From the NCBI GenBank assembly GCA_947631005.1, contig CANRJR010000021.1, forward strand, positions 1-35,548: 35,548 bases of DNA, written 5' to 3'. Positions 23,034-31,834 of this stretch are shown here, piece after piece. This DNA is from an uncultured Clostridia bacterium (GTDB taxonomy: Bacteria > Bacillota > Clostridia > Christensenellales > Borkfalkiaceae). How positions within the stretch are numbered: position 1 is the stretch's first letter; the number at the start of each line of letters is the position of its first letter. A program made the position numbers and the translations under genes. The notes under the pieces were generated by a model. It had not been told where the DNA came from. It did no database searches and worked only from the letters and a program-made list of their open reading frames with translations.

Positions 23034-25295
23034 TTACTTATCTTCGTCTGTGCCGAGAAGTTCGGAGATGGACGCGCCGCCGTAGCCGCCCTCTTTCCAT
23101 TCTCTGTACTCCTCTTCGTCGTCGGCAGTCGAAGTTCTGCGGTTGTTCCGCTTGTTGCGCTGCGGCTTGCCGCTCTCTTCGCGCTCGGGACGAGGCTCGT
23201 ATTCGGGACGGGGTTGCAACGCCTTGATGGAGAGCGTGATCTTGCGCTCCGCGGGATTGAACGCGAGGATCTTCGCGTCGACTTCTTCGCCGATCGTGAG
23301 CGCGGTCGTGGGATTTTCCAGCCACTCGTGGGTGATCTGCGAAACGTGCACCAAACCGTCGATCCCCCGCTCGATCTCGACGAACGCGCCGAACGGAACA
23401 ATGCGGACGACTTTGCCGTGAACGATGTCGCCGACCGCATATTTTTCCGCGGCAAGATCCCAAGGCTGGGGCTGCAACTGCTTATATCCGATGGAAACCT
23501 TCTTGTTTTCGCGGTCGATGCGGAGTACTTTGAATTCGTACCGCTTGCCGATCTCCAACACGTCGGTTACTTCCTTTACGCCCGTCCACGAAAGATCGGA
23601 GATGTGCGCAAGGCAATCGAACCCGTTGACCGAGACGAACGCGCCGAACGAAGTCACCCTTTCGACCTTGCCTTCCACCACGTCGTCGACCTGGATGGAC
23701 GAGAAGAAGTTCTCCTCTTTCTCGGCTTTCGCCGCCTCTCTCTGCGCGCGCTCGGCTTCGAGCACGACGCGCTGGGAGGCGATGATCTCTTTGCGCGCGC
23801 CCTTTCTGATCTCGATGAGCTTCAAGCGAAGCGTCTTGCCCTTGTATTTTTCAAGATCGGTCACATAGCCGAGACGGATCTCGCGGCGGGGTACGAATAC
23901 GGGATATGTGCCGAGCTCGGCGGTGAGACCGCCCTTGTTCGTGCCCGTGCATACCACGCTGAATTCCTTGCCCGCTTCGATCTCGGCGAGGAACGCCTCT
24001 TCTTCACGGATCTTTTTCACCAATTTCTGGGAAAGTGCGGTGGGCTTGACGGCAATGACCATCACCTCGATCTCTTCGCCCGCTTTCGCCTTTTCCTCAT
24101 AGACCTCGCGGTTGTACTCCTCGCAGTCGAGTTCCTGTTTGGGAATACTGATTTCGAGCTTGCCCGACCCGGAGACAAAGATCCCCTCGTCGGTAGCGGA
24201 AACGATGCGGACCTGAATGATCTGCCCCTTTCTGTACCGCTCCTCTTTGTCGATGTTCGCCATGACTTCTTCCATGGCGGACTTGGGCGCGGGCTTCTCC
24301 TCTTCGGTTGCCGCTTCTTCCGCTTCGGGAGCGGCATCCGCTTCGACCTCTGCCGCAGGTTCGGCGGGCGCAACGGTCGCCGTTTCTTCTGCGGTCGCCG
24401 TTTCGGGCTCGGTGGCTACTTCGGTAGCCACGGTTTCCGTTGCTTCGGTCTCAAGTACTTCCGCGTTGTTTTCTTCCATCTTGCAAAGAACCTCCTGAAT
24501 CAGCCAATCGGGAGCACTCGCCCCCGCTATCACGCCGATCCTACCAAAAAATTTAATTTGTTCGTATTTGAAATCGTCTGCGGTTTCAATGCGGATGACC
24601 CGCTTGCAATACGCCGACGCGATTTCCCAAAGTCTGTTGGTGTTACTGCTGTTCGACCCGCCGATGACGAGAACGGCGTCGCACGTGCGCGCCAACTTCT
24701 CCGCCTCTTGTTGCCTACGAACAGTAGTATAACAAATTGTCCGAAAAATCTCAACTGTTTTGGGGCTCTCTTTTTGAAGATTTTCGGAGATTTTGAAAAA
24801 TTCTTTCTCGGAAAAGGTCGTTTGCGCCACCAAAACCACGTCGCGACCCCGCAAACGGGACAAATCGCCGTCGGCACTGCCGCATACGAGATATTCCCCG
24901 TCGCACCACCCCGCGAGCCCGCGCACCTCGGGATGATCGGCTTTCCCCGCTATAACGATAAACTTTCCCTCTCCGCTCTTTTGTGACACGATCTCCTGCG
25001 TGCGGCGGACGAACGAACAGGTACAATCGACGACGCGGATCCCCCTGCGCTCGCATTGCGCGTACACCTCCCTGCCGACGCCGTGCGAACGGATGATGAG
25101 GGTCGCGCCGTCGGGGACGTCGGACAGCGTTTGGGCGACGGCGATCCCCCGCGCCGAGATCCGTGCGACGACCTCGGCGTTATGGATGATCTCACCGAGC
25201 GCATAGGTATTTTCGGGAGGGATGGACATCGCCGTATCCACCGCCGAGCGCACGCCCTTGCAAAACCCGCAGTGGCGCGCCACGATCACTTGCAT
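23034..25295 (-). CDS. ispH-rpsA: IspH-ribosomal protein S1 fusion
   Basis: This 753-residue bifunctional protein is a known clostridial arrangement. Residues 1-275 are IspH (HMB-PP reductase), the last step of the MEP isoprenoid pathway. The [4Fe-4S] ligands are Cys12, Cys93 and Cys188. Substrate residues are His38, His71, His121, Glu123, Ser216, Asn218 and Ser260. An Ala/Glu/Thr-rich linker (about 276-345) leads to four S1 RNA-binding repeats, the last two best conserved (GKVERVTSFGAFVSV and GKVVRIVPFGAFVEI). The tail is acidic and basic and probably disordered. The start overlaps plsC by 10 bases. Whether the S1 part serves translation or an IspH-linked role is unknown. Confidence 0.95.
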   Translation of the reverse strand: MQVIVARHCGFCKGVRSAVDTAMSIPPENTYALGEIIHNAEVVARISARGIAVAQTLSDVPDGATLIIRSHGVGREVYAQCERRGIRVVDCTCSFVRRTQEIVSQKSGEGKFIVIAGKADHPEVRGLAGWCDGEYLVCGSADGDLSRLRGRDVVLVAQTTFSEKEFFKISENLQKESPKTVEIFRTICYTTVRRQQEAEKLARTCDAVLVIGGSNSSNTNRLWEIASAYCKRVIRIETADDFKYEQIKFFGRIGVIAGASAPDWLIQEVLCKMEENNAEVLETEATETVATEVATEPETATAEETATVAPAEPAAEVEADAAPEAEEAATEEEKPAPKSAMEEVMANIDKEERYRKGQIIQVRIVSATDEGIFVSGSGKLEISIPKQELDCEEYNREVYEEKAKAGEEIEVMVIAVKPTALSQKLVKKIREEEAFLAEIEAGKEFSVVCTGTNKGGLTAELGTYPVFVPRREIRLGYVTDLEKYKGKTLRLKLIEIRKGARKEIIASQRVVLEAERAQREAAKAEKEENFFSSIQVDDVVEGKVERVTSFGAFVSVNGFDCLAHISDLSWTGVKEVTDVLEIGKRYEFKVLRIDRENKKVSIGYKQLQPQPWDLAAEKYAVGDIVHGKVVRIVPFGAFVEIERGIDGLVHVSQITHEWLENPTTALTIGEEVDAKILAFNPAERKITLSIKALQPRPEYEPRPEREESGKPQRNKRNNRRTSTADDEEEYREWKEGGYGGASISELLGTDEDK

Positions 25296-26074
25296 GTCTC
25301 GCCCTTCTTTTTGCCCTTTTCCCGCGACGCGCGGAATTCTTCGCGCAGTTCATAGAGACGGGTGCGGAGCACATTTTCCGCCTCCTCCATCTCCTCCGCG
25401 GTGATCTTTTTGCCGTAATATTGGGAAAGTTCCATGGGCTCGCCGAACATGATGTGCGTCATATGAAAGACTTTGGGGCGGTTGCAAATGACAAACGGCA
25501 CGACGGGCGACTTCGTTTTGATGGCGAGAAGTGCCGCGCCGCCGTGGAACGGAAGAAATTCCTCGTCGCTCGCCTTGTTCCGCGTCCCCTCTGGGAACAT
25601 GGAAACTTTATCGCCGTTTTTGAGCGCGCGCATCGCCTCCATCACGGTGCGCACGTCCGATCCGTCGCGCATTGCGCCGATCGCGCCGATACGGCTTCCC
25701 CACCAGCAGAGCACGGGAGATTCGAGGACGGACTGCTTCGCCAAAAAGTGAATGCCCTCGTGCGTCGTACGGGCGGGATAGAAAATGTCCCAAATGGTGT
25801 AATGATTGCCGAAATAGATGCACGCCCCCTTGCCGACCTTTTTGTGTCCGTGCAGACGGTAGGGAAAGACGAGCCAATGGATCGGGAAGAACAAATTGCG
25901 CAGAAAACTGTAAAAGGGCATGATGTGATAGCCCTTTTTGTTGGGGGGGAACAGGCGCACCGACCTGTTCATCGCCGCGCGTTTTTCCTTGATCTTGCGC
26001 TTTTTTTCGGCTTTTTTGAGCGCGCGACGCTCTTTACGCGTCAATTTCGGCTCGCGCTCCTCTTGCTCTTCCAT
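25286..26074 (-). CDS. plsC: 1-acyl-sn-glycerol-3-phosphate acyltransferase
   Basis: PlsC acylates lysophosphatidic acid to phosphatidic acid at the membrane. The H-x4-D motif is NHYTIWD, and the second motif is FPEGTRN. A highly basic N-terminal stretch of about 35 residues (RKERRALKKAEKKRKIKEKR) precedes the hydrophobic region FYSFLRNLFFPIHWLVFP and may bind membrane lipids or nucleic acid. The ATG at 26074 overlaps the cmk stop by one base (TGATG) and has AGGAG 8 bases upstream. It ends overlapping ispH-rpsA. The total is 262 residues. Confidence 0.92.
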   Translation of the reverse strand: MEEQEEREPKLTRKERRALKKAEKKRKIKEKRAAMNRSVRLFPPNKKGYHIMPFYSFLRNLFFPIHWLVFPYRLHGHKKVGKGACIYFGNHYTIWDIFYPARTTHEGIHFLAKQSVLESPVLCWWGSRIGAIGAMRDGSDVRTVMEAMRALKNGDKVSMFPEGTRNKASDEEFLPFHGGAALLAIKTKSPVVPFVICNRPKVFHMTHIMFGEPMELSQYYGKKITAEEMEEAENVLRTRLYELREEFRASREKGKKKGETCK

Positions 26075-27081
26075 CAAATTTTCTCCTGTATTTTCCGCTT
26101 GACGAGCGCGACGACTTCCTCAACCGAAAGGTCGGACGTATCGACGAGCACGGCGTCCTCCGCCCGTTTGAGCGGCGCGATCGCCCGTCCCTCGTCCTGC
26201 GCGTCCCGCTCCGCAATCTCCGCTTTGAGCGAAAGATAATCCACCGATATTCCCTTGGCGGTCAGTTCGTCGTAGCGGCGTTTGGCGCGCACGTCCACGC
26301 TCGCCGTGAGAAAGAACTTGAAATCCGCGTCGGGCAAGACCACCGTACCGATGTCCCTGCCGTCCAACACGCACGACATCTTTTCGGCGATCTCCCGCTG
26401 TTTTTCCACCATCTTCATCCGCACGCAGGCGTGCTTGGAGACCGACGACGCCGCCATGGAGACATGCGGCAGACGGATCTCTTCGGACACGTCGCGCCCG
26501 TCGAGAATGGTCTTTTGCGCGCCGTTTTCATATGCGATATCGAGTTTGAGGTCGCGCATCAGATCGACGATCTTGGTCTCGTCGTTGAGGTCGACCCCCG
26601 CTTGAAGCACTTTGAGCGCGCAAGCGCGATACATCGCACCCGTATCGAGATAGAGAATGCCCATATCCGCAGAGAGCCGCTTGGCGACCGTCGACTTGCC
26701 GCTCCCCGCAGGTCCGTCGATCGCGATATTGATGACGGAGGTGAGGTCCTTGCGGAGGAATTTCGCCCCGCGCAGATACACATGATGGGGCGCGATTTCC
26801 TTTTCCACGAACAGCATGACGCGAATACAGAGTTTGAGCCCGTCTACGATCTCGGGCTCTTGCGCCGAAAAGAGCGCGCAACCCTCGAACCCCGCCTCCC
26901 GCGCCGCCTTGGACGGATAGTAGGCGTGAATATCCGACGTGCTCGAAAACACGATGCTCACAATCTCGTCGCGGTTGATCCCGTTGCGGTTGACCGCCTG
27001 TTCCAACAGTTCCTTTACCGCCGCGCGGATCTCCTCTTTTTCGTCTGCCGCGATCGTCGTCGCGCCTCGGATCACTACCAT
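26074..27081 (-). CDS. aroH-cmk: Chorismate mutase (AroH)-cytidylate kinase fusion
   Basis: One uninterrupted 335-residue frame encodes two enzymes. Residues 1-115 are an AroH-type chorismate mutase, which makes prephenate from chorismate for Phe/Tyr; expected active-site residues are Arg5 (IRGATT), Glu75, Arg87 (CIRVML) and Tyr102 (HVYL). Residues 116-335 are CMP/dCMP kinase with a P-loop GPAGSGKS (123-130), YLDTGAMYR, and a DGRDIGTVVLPDA motif. There is almost no linker. Separate aroH and cmk are neighbours in some Clostridia, so a fusion through stop loss is plausible. It has its own perfect promoter and heads the operon with plsC and ispH-rpsA. The start is supported by GGGAGAGAG just upstream. 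Confidence 0.92.
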   Translation of the reverse strand: MVVIRGATTIAADEKEEIRAAVKELLEQAVNRNGINRDEIVSIVFSSTSDIHAYYPSKAAREAGFEGCALFSAQEPEIVDGLKLCIRVMLFVEKEIAPHHVYLRGAKFLRKDLTSVINIAIDGPAGSGKSTVAKRLSADMGILYLDTGAMYRACALKVLQAGVDLNDETKIVDLMRDLKLDIAYENGAQKTILDGRDVSEEIRLPHVSMAASSVSKHACVRMKMVEKQREIAEKMSCVLDGRDIGTVVLPDADFKFFLTASVDVRAKRRYDELTAKGISVDYLSLKAEIAERDAQDEGRAIAPLKRAEDAVLVDTSDLSVEEVVALVKRKIQEKI

Positions 27082-27119
27082 AATCTCTCTCCCGTCGCCC
27101 GCCTTTGTATCTTTTGTCC

Positions 27120-27148
27120 ATTATACAAAATAACGGCGCAAATGTCAA
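27120..27148 (-). promoter_or_regulatory. Promoter of the aroH-cmk operon
   Basis: On the minus strand there is TTGACA (27148-27143), a 17-bp spacer and TATAAT (27125-27120), an exact consensus. The leader is about 32 nt. Confidence 0.88.
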
Positions 27149-27180
27149 TCGTGGCGAAATGATTTTATAAAATTTGCTAT

Positions 27181-27202
27181 TATGTCTGGCATAGTACTAT
27201 GC
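27181..27202. repeat. Palindromic repeat at the end of the flavoprotein gene
   Basis: TATGTCTGGCATA (27181-27193) resembles the units at 8578-8609 with one change. The perfect palindrome GCATAGTACTATGC (27189-27202) overlaps the stop codon of the flavoprotein gene. Both this site and the one at 8.6 kb touch a minus-strand stop. Confidence 0.5.
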
Positions 27203-28420
27203 TAAACTCGATTTTATCGAATTTCCCGCCATAAATCCCGTGGAAAATGCGATTTGCAGGTTGAATCCCCCCGTATAGGCGTCGAGATCGAGCACCTCGC
27301 CGCAGAAATACAAGCCCTTAATTTTGCGGCTTTCCATCGTTTTCGGGTCGATCTCGGACAGCGTCACCCCGCCCGACGTAATGACCGCCTCGTCGAATCC
27401 GCGCAGTTTTACGAGGTTCAAGCGGAAATGTTTGAGCGTCGTCAACAGGCGCGCGCGTTCCTCTTTGGTTACCGCATTGGCGCGCGTCTGCGGCGAGATC
27501 CCCGCCCGCTTCAACACGAGCTGCACGAGCGACGCGGGCAACAGCCCCCTTGCTACGCTCTTCATTTGCTCGTTGCTCCGCGCGGCAAAGTCGCGCAAGA
27601 GCCGTCCGTCGAGCGTCTGCCCGTCGAGCGCGGGTTTGAAATCGAGCTCCGCCTTCACTTCTTTGAGCGGGAGACGGTTGATCTCCGCGGAGAGCGACAG
27701 CGCGAGCGGACCGGATATCCCGTAATGGGTGAACAGGAGTTCCCCCTGCCGCGAAGATATGCGCTTGCTGCCGTACTGCGCCGTGAGCCGCACGTTGCGC
27801 AGGGAGACCCCTTGCGCCGCCGAAACCTCCTCCACTTCGATCCCCACGAGGGACGGAACGCACGGTGTGAGGGAATGTCCCGCCGACTTCGCAAAGGCAT
27901 AGCCGTCGCCCGTCGAGCCCGTCGAGGGATAGGAAAGTCCGCCCGTCGCCACAATGGCGGCGTCGCACGCATATTTTCCCTTTTCGGTCTCCACGCCCAC
28001 GACCCGCCCGTTTTCGGCAAGAATGCGAATTGCGGGCGTATTGAGCAAGATCTCCGCACCCGCGCCGCGGCAGGCGCGTTCGAGCGTCGCCGTAACGTCG
28101 CTTGCGTGGTCGCTCGCGGGAAAGACGCGGTTGCCGCGCTCCACCTTGATCGTAAGCCCGTGCTCCTCCATGAAGCGCATGGTCTCGGACGGGGAAAAAC
28201 GGTACGCTGTTCCCGTGAGAAACTTTGCGCCGTGCACGACGTTTTGCAAAAACTCCTCGGGCAGACAGTCGTTGGTCAAATTGCACCGCCCTTTTCCCGT
28301 GATGTACAGTTTTTTCCCGAGTTTTTCGTTTTTTTCGAGGATAAGTACGCGATTTCCGTTGACTGCGGCGGCATACGCCGCCATCAGCCCGGACGCGCCC
28401 CCGCCGATCACGACCGTCAT
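27197..28420 (-). CDS. NAD(P)/FAD-dependent oxidoreductase (HI0933/YhiN family)
   Basis: This is a flavoprotein of the HI0933/YhiN group with 407 residues. The FAD-binding Rossmann motif is VVIGGGASGLMAAYAA at the N-terminus, followed by EKNEKLGKKLYITGKGRCNLTN, the family hallmark. A second dinucleotide element is AIVATGGLSYPSTGSTGDGY, and the C-terminal FCGEVLDLDAYTGGFNLQ closes the FAD site. The substrate is unknown for most members. The start ATG 28420 has GGAGGAAAC immediately upstream. It lies 78 bases after the decarboxylase alpha gene, with a hairpin between, and could be read through from it; no own promoter was seen. Confidence 0.9.
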   Translation of the reverse strand: MTVVIGGGASGLMAAYAAAVNGNRVLILEKNEKLGKKLYITGKGRCNLTNDCLPEEFLQNVVHGAKFLTGTAYRFSPSETMRFMEEHGLTIKVERGNRVFPASDHASDVTATLERACRGAGAEILLNTPAIRILAENGRVVGVETEKGKYACDAAIVATGGLSYPSTGSTGDGYAFAKSAGHSLTPCVPSLVGIEVEEVSAAQGVSLRNVRLTAQYGSKRISSRQGELLFTHYGISGPLALSLSAEINRLPLKEVKAELDFKPALDGQTLDGRLLRDFAARSNEQMKSVARGLLPASLVQLVLKRAGISPQTRANAVTKEERARLLTTLKHFRLNLVKLRGFDEAVITSGGVTLSEIDPKTMESRKIKGLYFCGEVLDLDAYTGGFNLQIAFSTGFMAGNSIKSSLA

Positions 28421-28455
28421 GTTTCCTCCGTCCTCGACCGTTTTTTCATACGGAA

Positions 28456-28477
28456 GCGAGGGTCGAAAGACCCTCGC
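28456..28477 (-). terminator. GC-rich hairpin between the OadA-type gene and the flavoprotein gene
   Basis: On the minus strand GCGAGGGTC pairs with GACCCTCGC around TTTC (9-bp stem), just after the decarboxylase stop. Only TTCC follows, so it is a poor intrinsic terminator. It may instead attenuate transcription or protect the 3' end of the upstream message. Confidence 0.5.
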
Positions 28478-28498
28478 CATATGGAACCGCGCGCAACG

Positions 28499-29917
28499 TC
28501 ATACGGGATAGACGCCCGTCTTTGCGAGATCGGCATCGACGCCCTCCCCCCGCGCCTTTCTCCATTTGAAGAAATTCTCGGCGACTTCGGGGAAAGAAGC
28601 GTACGATAAAACGTCCTCTTCCTGCGTGTAATAGCCCTTTTCCACGACCTCGGCTTTGAGTTTTTCGTACTCTGGTTCGAGGTCGTCGGCGGGACGGTAG
28701 GTGATCCGCTTTTCGCCTTTGAGCACCTTTGCGGCGACTTCTTCATTTACGGGTGCGGGCAACGTCCCGTATTTTCCCGCAAACAGGTCGCGGGTCTCCT
28801 TGGTGACCATTTTATACCGTTCGCCCATCACGACGTTCATCACCGCCTGCGTGCCGACGATCTGCGAGCTGGGTGTAACGAGCGGCGGGTAGCCGCAGTC
28901 GCGGCGGACGTTGGGAACTTCGGCGAGCACTTCGGGAAGTTTGTCCTCCTTTCCCGCCTTTTTGAGCTGGTTCATGAGGTTGGAGAGCATCCCCCCGGGC
29001 ACTTGATAGATGAGCGTATTCACGTCCACCTGCCGCACTTTCGGGTTGAGCGAGCCCTCTTTTTCGAGTTCCTGCGCCACCTTTTTGAAATGCGCGGCGA
29101 TGGGGATGAGCTTGTTGAGGTCAATCCCCGTGTCGTACTCCGTGCCTTTGAGCGTGGCGACGAGCGGCTCGGTCGCGGGCTGGGACGTGCCGTTTCCGAG
29201 CGGCGACAGCGCGGTGTCCACAATATCCACCCCCGCTTGGATCGCCATGAGGTTGACCATATCCCCCGTGCCCGTCGTGTTGTGCGTGTGCAGGTGCAGT
29301 TTGGTTTCGGGGCGAAGTGCCTTTTTGAGTGCGGTGACGAGTTCGTACGCCTCAAAGGGAAGCAACAAATTCGCCATATCCTTGATACAAATGTTGTCCG
29401 CGCCCATATCCTCGTAGATCTTGGCGAGTTTTACGAAGTATTCGATGTTGTAAACAGGTCCTGTCGTGTAAGAGAACGCCGCCTCCGCAACGCCGCCGTA
29501 CTTTTCGCCGTACTTCTTGATCGCCCGCATGGAAGATTCGATGTTGCGGGGATCGTTCAGCGCGTCGAAAACGCGGATGACGCCGATGCCGTTTTCAAAG
29601 GATTTTTCCACCACCTTTTCCACGAGGTCATCGGCATAATTGCGATAGCCGAGCAGGTTTTGTCCGCGCAAAAGCATTTGGATGGGCGTCTTTTTCAAAT
29701 ATTTTTTGAGGGTGCGCAGACGCTCCCACGGGTCCTCGTTGAGATAGCGCATGCACGAATCGAACGTTGCGCCGCCCCAACCCTCCAAAGAATAATATCC
29801 CACGTCGTCGAGCTGTTCGAGCACGGGGATCATTTGCTCGGTGCGCATCCGCGTCGCCGCTTGCGACTGGTGCGCGTCGCGCAAAATCGTATCCATGATC
29901 ATCACTTTTTTAGACAT
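28499..29917 (-). CDS. oadA: Oxaloacetate decarboxylase / pyruvate carboxyltransferase alpha subunit (OadA-type)
   Basis: This 472-residue subunit carries the pyruvate-type carboxyltransferase barrel that moves CO2 between oxaloacetate/pyruvate and biotin. Motifs are DTILRDAHQSQAATR (metal/substrate), CIKDMANLL (Lys that is carbamylated in the family) and LHLHTHNTTG (metal His). The conserved carboxylase domain follows (about 300-470). It lacks the C-terminal biotin domain of full OadA (about 590 residues); a separate biotin carrier gene (31130-31480) supplies it. The ATG at 29917 is better spaced from the GGAGG than ATG 29920. It is the last gene of the decarboxylase cluster. Confidence 0.92.
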   Translation of the reverse strand: MSKKVMIMDTILRDAHQSQAATRMRTEQMIPVLEQLDDVGYYSLEGWGGATFDSCMRYLNEDPWERLRTLKKYLKKTPIQMLLRGQNLLGYRNYADDLVEKVVEKSFENGIGVIRVFDALNDPRNIESSMRAIKKYGEKYGGVAEAAFSYTTGPVYNIEYFVKLAKIYEDMGADNICIKDMANLLLPFEAYELVTALKKALRPETKLHLHTHNTTGTGDMVNLMAIQAGVDIVDTALSPLGNGTSQPATEPLVATLKGTEYDTGIDLNKLIPIAAHFKKVAQELEKEGSLNPKVRQVDVNTLIYQVPGGMLSNLMNQLKKAGKEDKLPEVLAEVPNVRRDCGYPPLVTPSSQIVGTQAVMNVVMGERYKMVTKETRDLFAGKYGTLPAPVNEEVAAKVLKGEKRITYRPADDLEPEYEKLKAEVVEKGYYTQEEDVLSYASFPEVAENFFKWRKARGEGVDADLAKTGVYPV

Positions 29918-29932
29918 CATGAGCCTCCTTTT

Positions 29933-31114
29933 TTAGCCGAAGCAGGCAAGCAACATACCTGCCGCCAACGCCGACCCGATCACGCCCGCGACATTGGGTC
30001 CCATCGCGTGCATCAAGAGGTGGTTGCCGGGGTCGGTCTCCCGTCCGACGTCCTCCGAGATCCGCGCCGCCATGGGTACGGCGGAGACGCCCGCCGAACC
30101 GATCAACGGATTGATCTTCCCCTTTGAGAGCTTGCACATCAGTTTTGCGGTGAGAAGCCCGCCGATCGTCCCGCAGTAGAACGCGATAATCCCGATGGCG
30201 AGAATGCCGAGCGTCTGCGTCGTGAGGAACACGTCCCCCTTTGCCTTGCAACCGACGGCAATGCCGAGGAAGATCGTGATTGTATTGATGAGCCCGTTTT
30301 GCGCTTGCGAGGACAGCCGCGAGACCACCCCCGATTCGCGGAACAGGTTGCCGAGCATGAGCATACCGAGCAACGGGATCGCGTCGGGCAGCAGAAGTCC
30401 GACGACGAGCGTAACCACGATCGGAAAGATCACTTTTTCGACTTTGGACACCTGACGGAGCGGTTGCATGCGGATCGCGCGCTCTTTCTTCGTCGTGAGC
30501 AGTCGCATGATCGGCTTTTGGATGGCGGGGATCAACGCCATATACGAGTATGCCGCAATGGCGATGGTCGGCACGAGATTTTCGGCGAGCATCTTGGAAA
30601 CATAGATCGCCGTAGGACCGTCCGCGCCGCCGATGATGGCGATCGCCGCCGCTTCCGCGCCCGTGAACCCGATACAGACCGCGCCGAACAGCGCGATAAA
30701 GATACCGAGTTGCGCGCCCGCGCCGATGAGCATACTCTTGGGATTGGCGATGAGCGGACCGAAATCCGTCATCGCGCCGATGCCGAGGAAGATGAGCGGC
30801 GGGTAAATGACCTTATCCACGCCGTAGTAGAGATACCACAGCAGTCCGCGGTTTTCCACGGCTTCGTAGGCGGTATTCCCCTCGGGGTGCGTCCCCCACA
30901 GGATCGGCTCTGCGCCGGGGAGGTTGATGAGGAACATTCCGAACGCGATGGGAAGCAGAAGCATGGGCTCGTACTTCTTCACGATCGCGAGGAAAAACAG
31001 CACAAAGGAAATGAGCAGCATCACATAGTTCTGCCACGTCCCCTGCGAGATCCCCATGGATTCCCACAGATTGGAGAATATTTCTCCGAAATCAATGAGC
31101 AAATTCGTCTGCAT
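29933..31114 (-). CDS. oadB: Sodium ion-translocating decarboxylase beta subunit
   Basis: This is an OadB/GcdB/MmdB family membrane protein of 393 residues that couples decarboxylation of carboxybiotin to sodium export. It has about nine to eleven hydrophobic segments. Hallmarks are [17 protein letters not shown], the [12 protein letters not shown] motif with the key Asp, and the C-terminal [11 protein letters not shown] and [18 protein letters not shown] blocks. The start has GGAGAAAAG upstream. It sits between the biotin carrier and the alpha subunit. The same beta family serves oxaloacetate, methylmalonyl-CoA and glutaconyl-CoA pumps, so substrate depends on the alpha partner. Confidence 0.96.
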   Translation of the reverse strand: MQTNLLIDFGEIFSNLWESMGISQGTWQNYVMLLISFVLFFLAIVKKYEPMLLLPIAFGMFLINLPGAEPILWGTHPEGNTAYEAVENRGLLWYLYYGVDKVIYPPLIFLGIGAMTDFGPLIANPKSMLIGAGAQLGIFIALFGAVCIGFTGAEAAAIAIIGGADGPTAIYVSKMLAENLVPTIAIAAYSYMALIPAIQKPIMRLLTTKKERAIRMQPLRQVSKVEKVIFPIVVTLVVGLLLPDAIPLLGMLMLGNLFRESGVVSRLSSQAQNGLINTITIFLGIAVGCKAKGDVFLTTQTLGILAIGIIAFYCGTIGGLLTAKLMCKLSKGKINPLIGSAGVSAVPMAARISEDVGRETDPGNHLLMHAMGPNVAGVIGSALAAGMLLACFG

Positions 31115-31129
31115 TCTTTTCTCCGCTGT

Positions 31130-31480
31130 TTAGCCGACCACGGCGAGCACGGCGTCCGACTCCACGTTTACGCCCTTTTGTACCTGGAATGTAACCACCC
31201 CGTCGCAGGGGGCGGTGATGTCGTTGTCCATTTTCATCGCTTCGAGCACGAGAATGGGCTGATCCTTTTTGACGGACGCGCCGTCTGCCACGAGCAAGTT
31301 TTTGATGAGACCGGGGAACGGCGAAAGCACTTTCGTCCCCTTTCCGACCGTCTTTTGCGGCTTGTTTTCCTGCAAAAGCACTGCGGGTTTGGGTGCGGGC
31401 GCAGAGGGCGCGCCTGCACCGACCTCTTCCACGCCGACTTCATATTGTTTTCCGTCTACCGTAATGATAAAATTGCGCAT
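31130..31480 (-). CDS. Biotin carboxyl carrier protein of the decarboxylase
   Basis: This 116-residue protein has a short N-terminal part, a Pro/Ala-rich flexible linker (about 22-45) and a C-terminal biotinyl domain. The biotinylated lysine is Lys83 in VLEAMKMDND. It carries CO2 from the alpha-type subunit to OadB, similar to GcdC/MmdC or the 1.3S subunit of transcarboxylase. AAGGAG lies 6 bases before the ATG. No biotin ligase is in the window. Confidence 0.94.
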   Translation of the reverse strand: MRNFIITVDGKQYEVGVEEVGAGAPSAPAPKPAVLLQENKPQKTVGKGTKVLSPFPGLIKNLLVADGASVKKDQPILVLEAMKMDNDITAPCDGVVTFQVQKGVNVESDAVLAVVG

Positions 31481-31494
31481 GATCTACTCCTTTC

Positions 31495-31830
31495 TTATAT
31501 TCTCTTGATCCGTCTTACGACAAATTCGCATTTGGAATTTTCCTGCTCGGTGTAAGCGGCGATCGCTGCGGTGATGGCGGCGACGATCTCGGGCGAGATC
31601 CCCGCTTCCGCATCCGAAGCCGCCGCGCTCTCCTGTTTGGGAGCGGGCTCTTCTGCCTTTGCCTTGCGCTTGTTGACCTCGCTCATCCCTTTCCCGAGCA
31701 ACGTTAAAATGACGATGAGAAGCGCGATTCCCGCAAAGACGAACACAAAACCGAACAGCGCATAGAACGCCGCCATTCCGATCCCGCCCTCTAAATGGAT
31801 GCCGTCGAACAGCAACAACAGCCCTTTCAC
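31495..31830 (-). CDS. oadG: OadG-family small membrane subunit
   Basis: This 111-residue protein has one N-terminal transmembrane helix (FYALFGFVFVFAGIALLIVILTLL), a charged Ala/Glu/Lys linker and a short C-terminal helix (SPEIVAAITAAIAAYTEQ). That is the architecture of OadG/MmdD, which holds the decarboxylase complex together. The start is GTG 31830, with GAGG 7 bases upstream and 4 bases after the carboxyltransferase stop. A TTG at 31845 is possible but lacks a ribosome-binding site. Confidence 0.85.
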   Translation of the reverse strand: MKGLLLLFDGIHLEGGIGMAAFYALFGFVFVFAGIALLIVILTLLGKGMSEVNKRKAKAEEPAPKQESAAASDAEAGISPEIVAAITAAIAAYTEQENSKCEFVVRRIKRI

Positions 31831-31834
31831 TTCT

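Noticed and set aside
27254..28609. 451-codon plus-strand frame
   Set aside because: It is the shadow of the YhiN flavoprotein gene, which has clear FAD motifs on the minus strand.
30299..31555. 418-codon plus-strand frame
   Set aside because: It is antisense to oadB and the biotin carrier gene; charged His/Arg-rich product without any recognisable domain.
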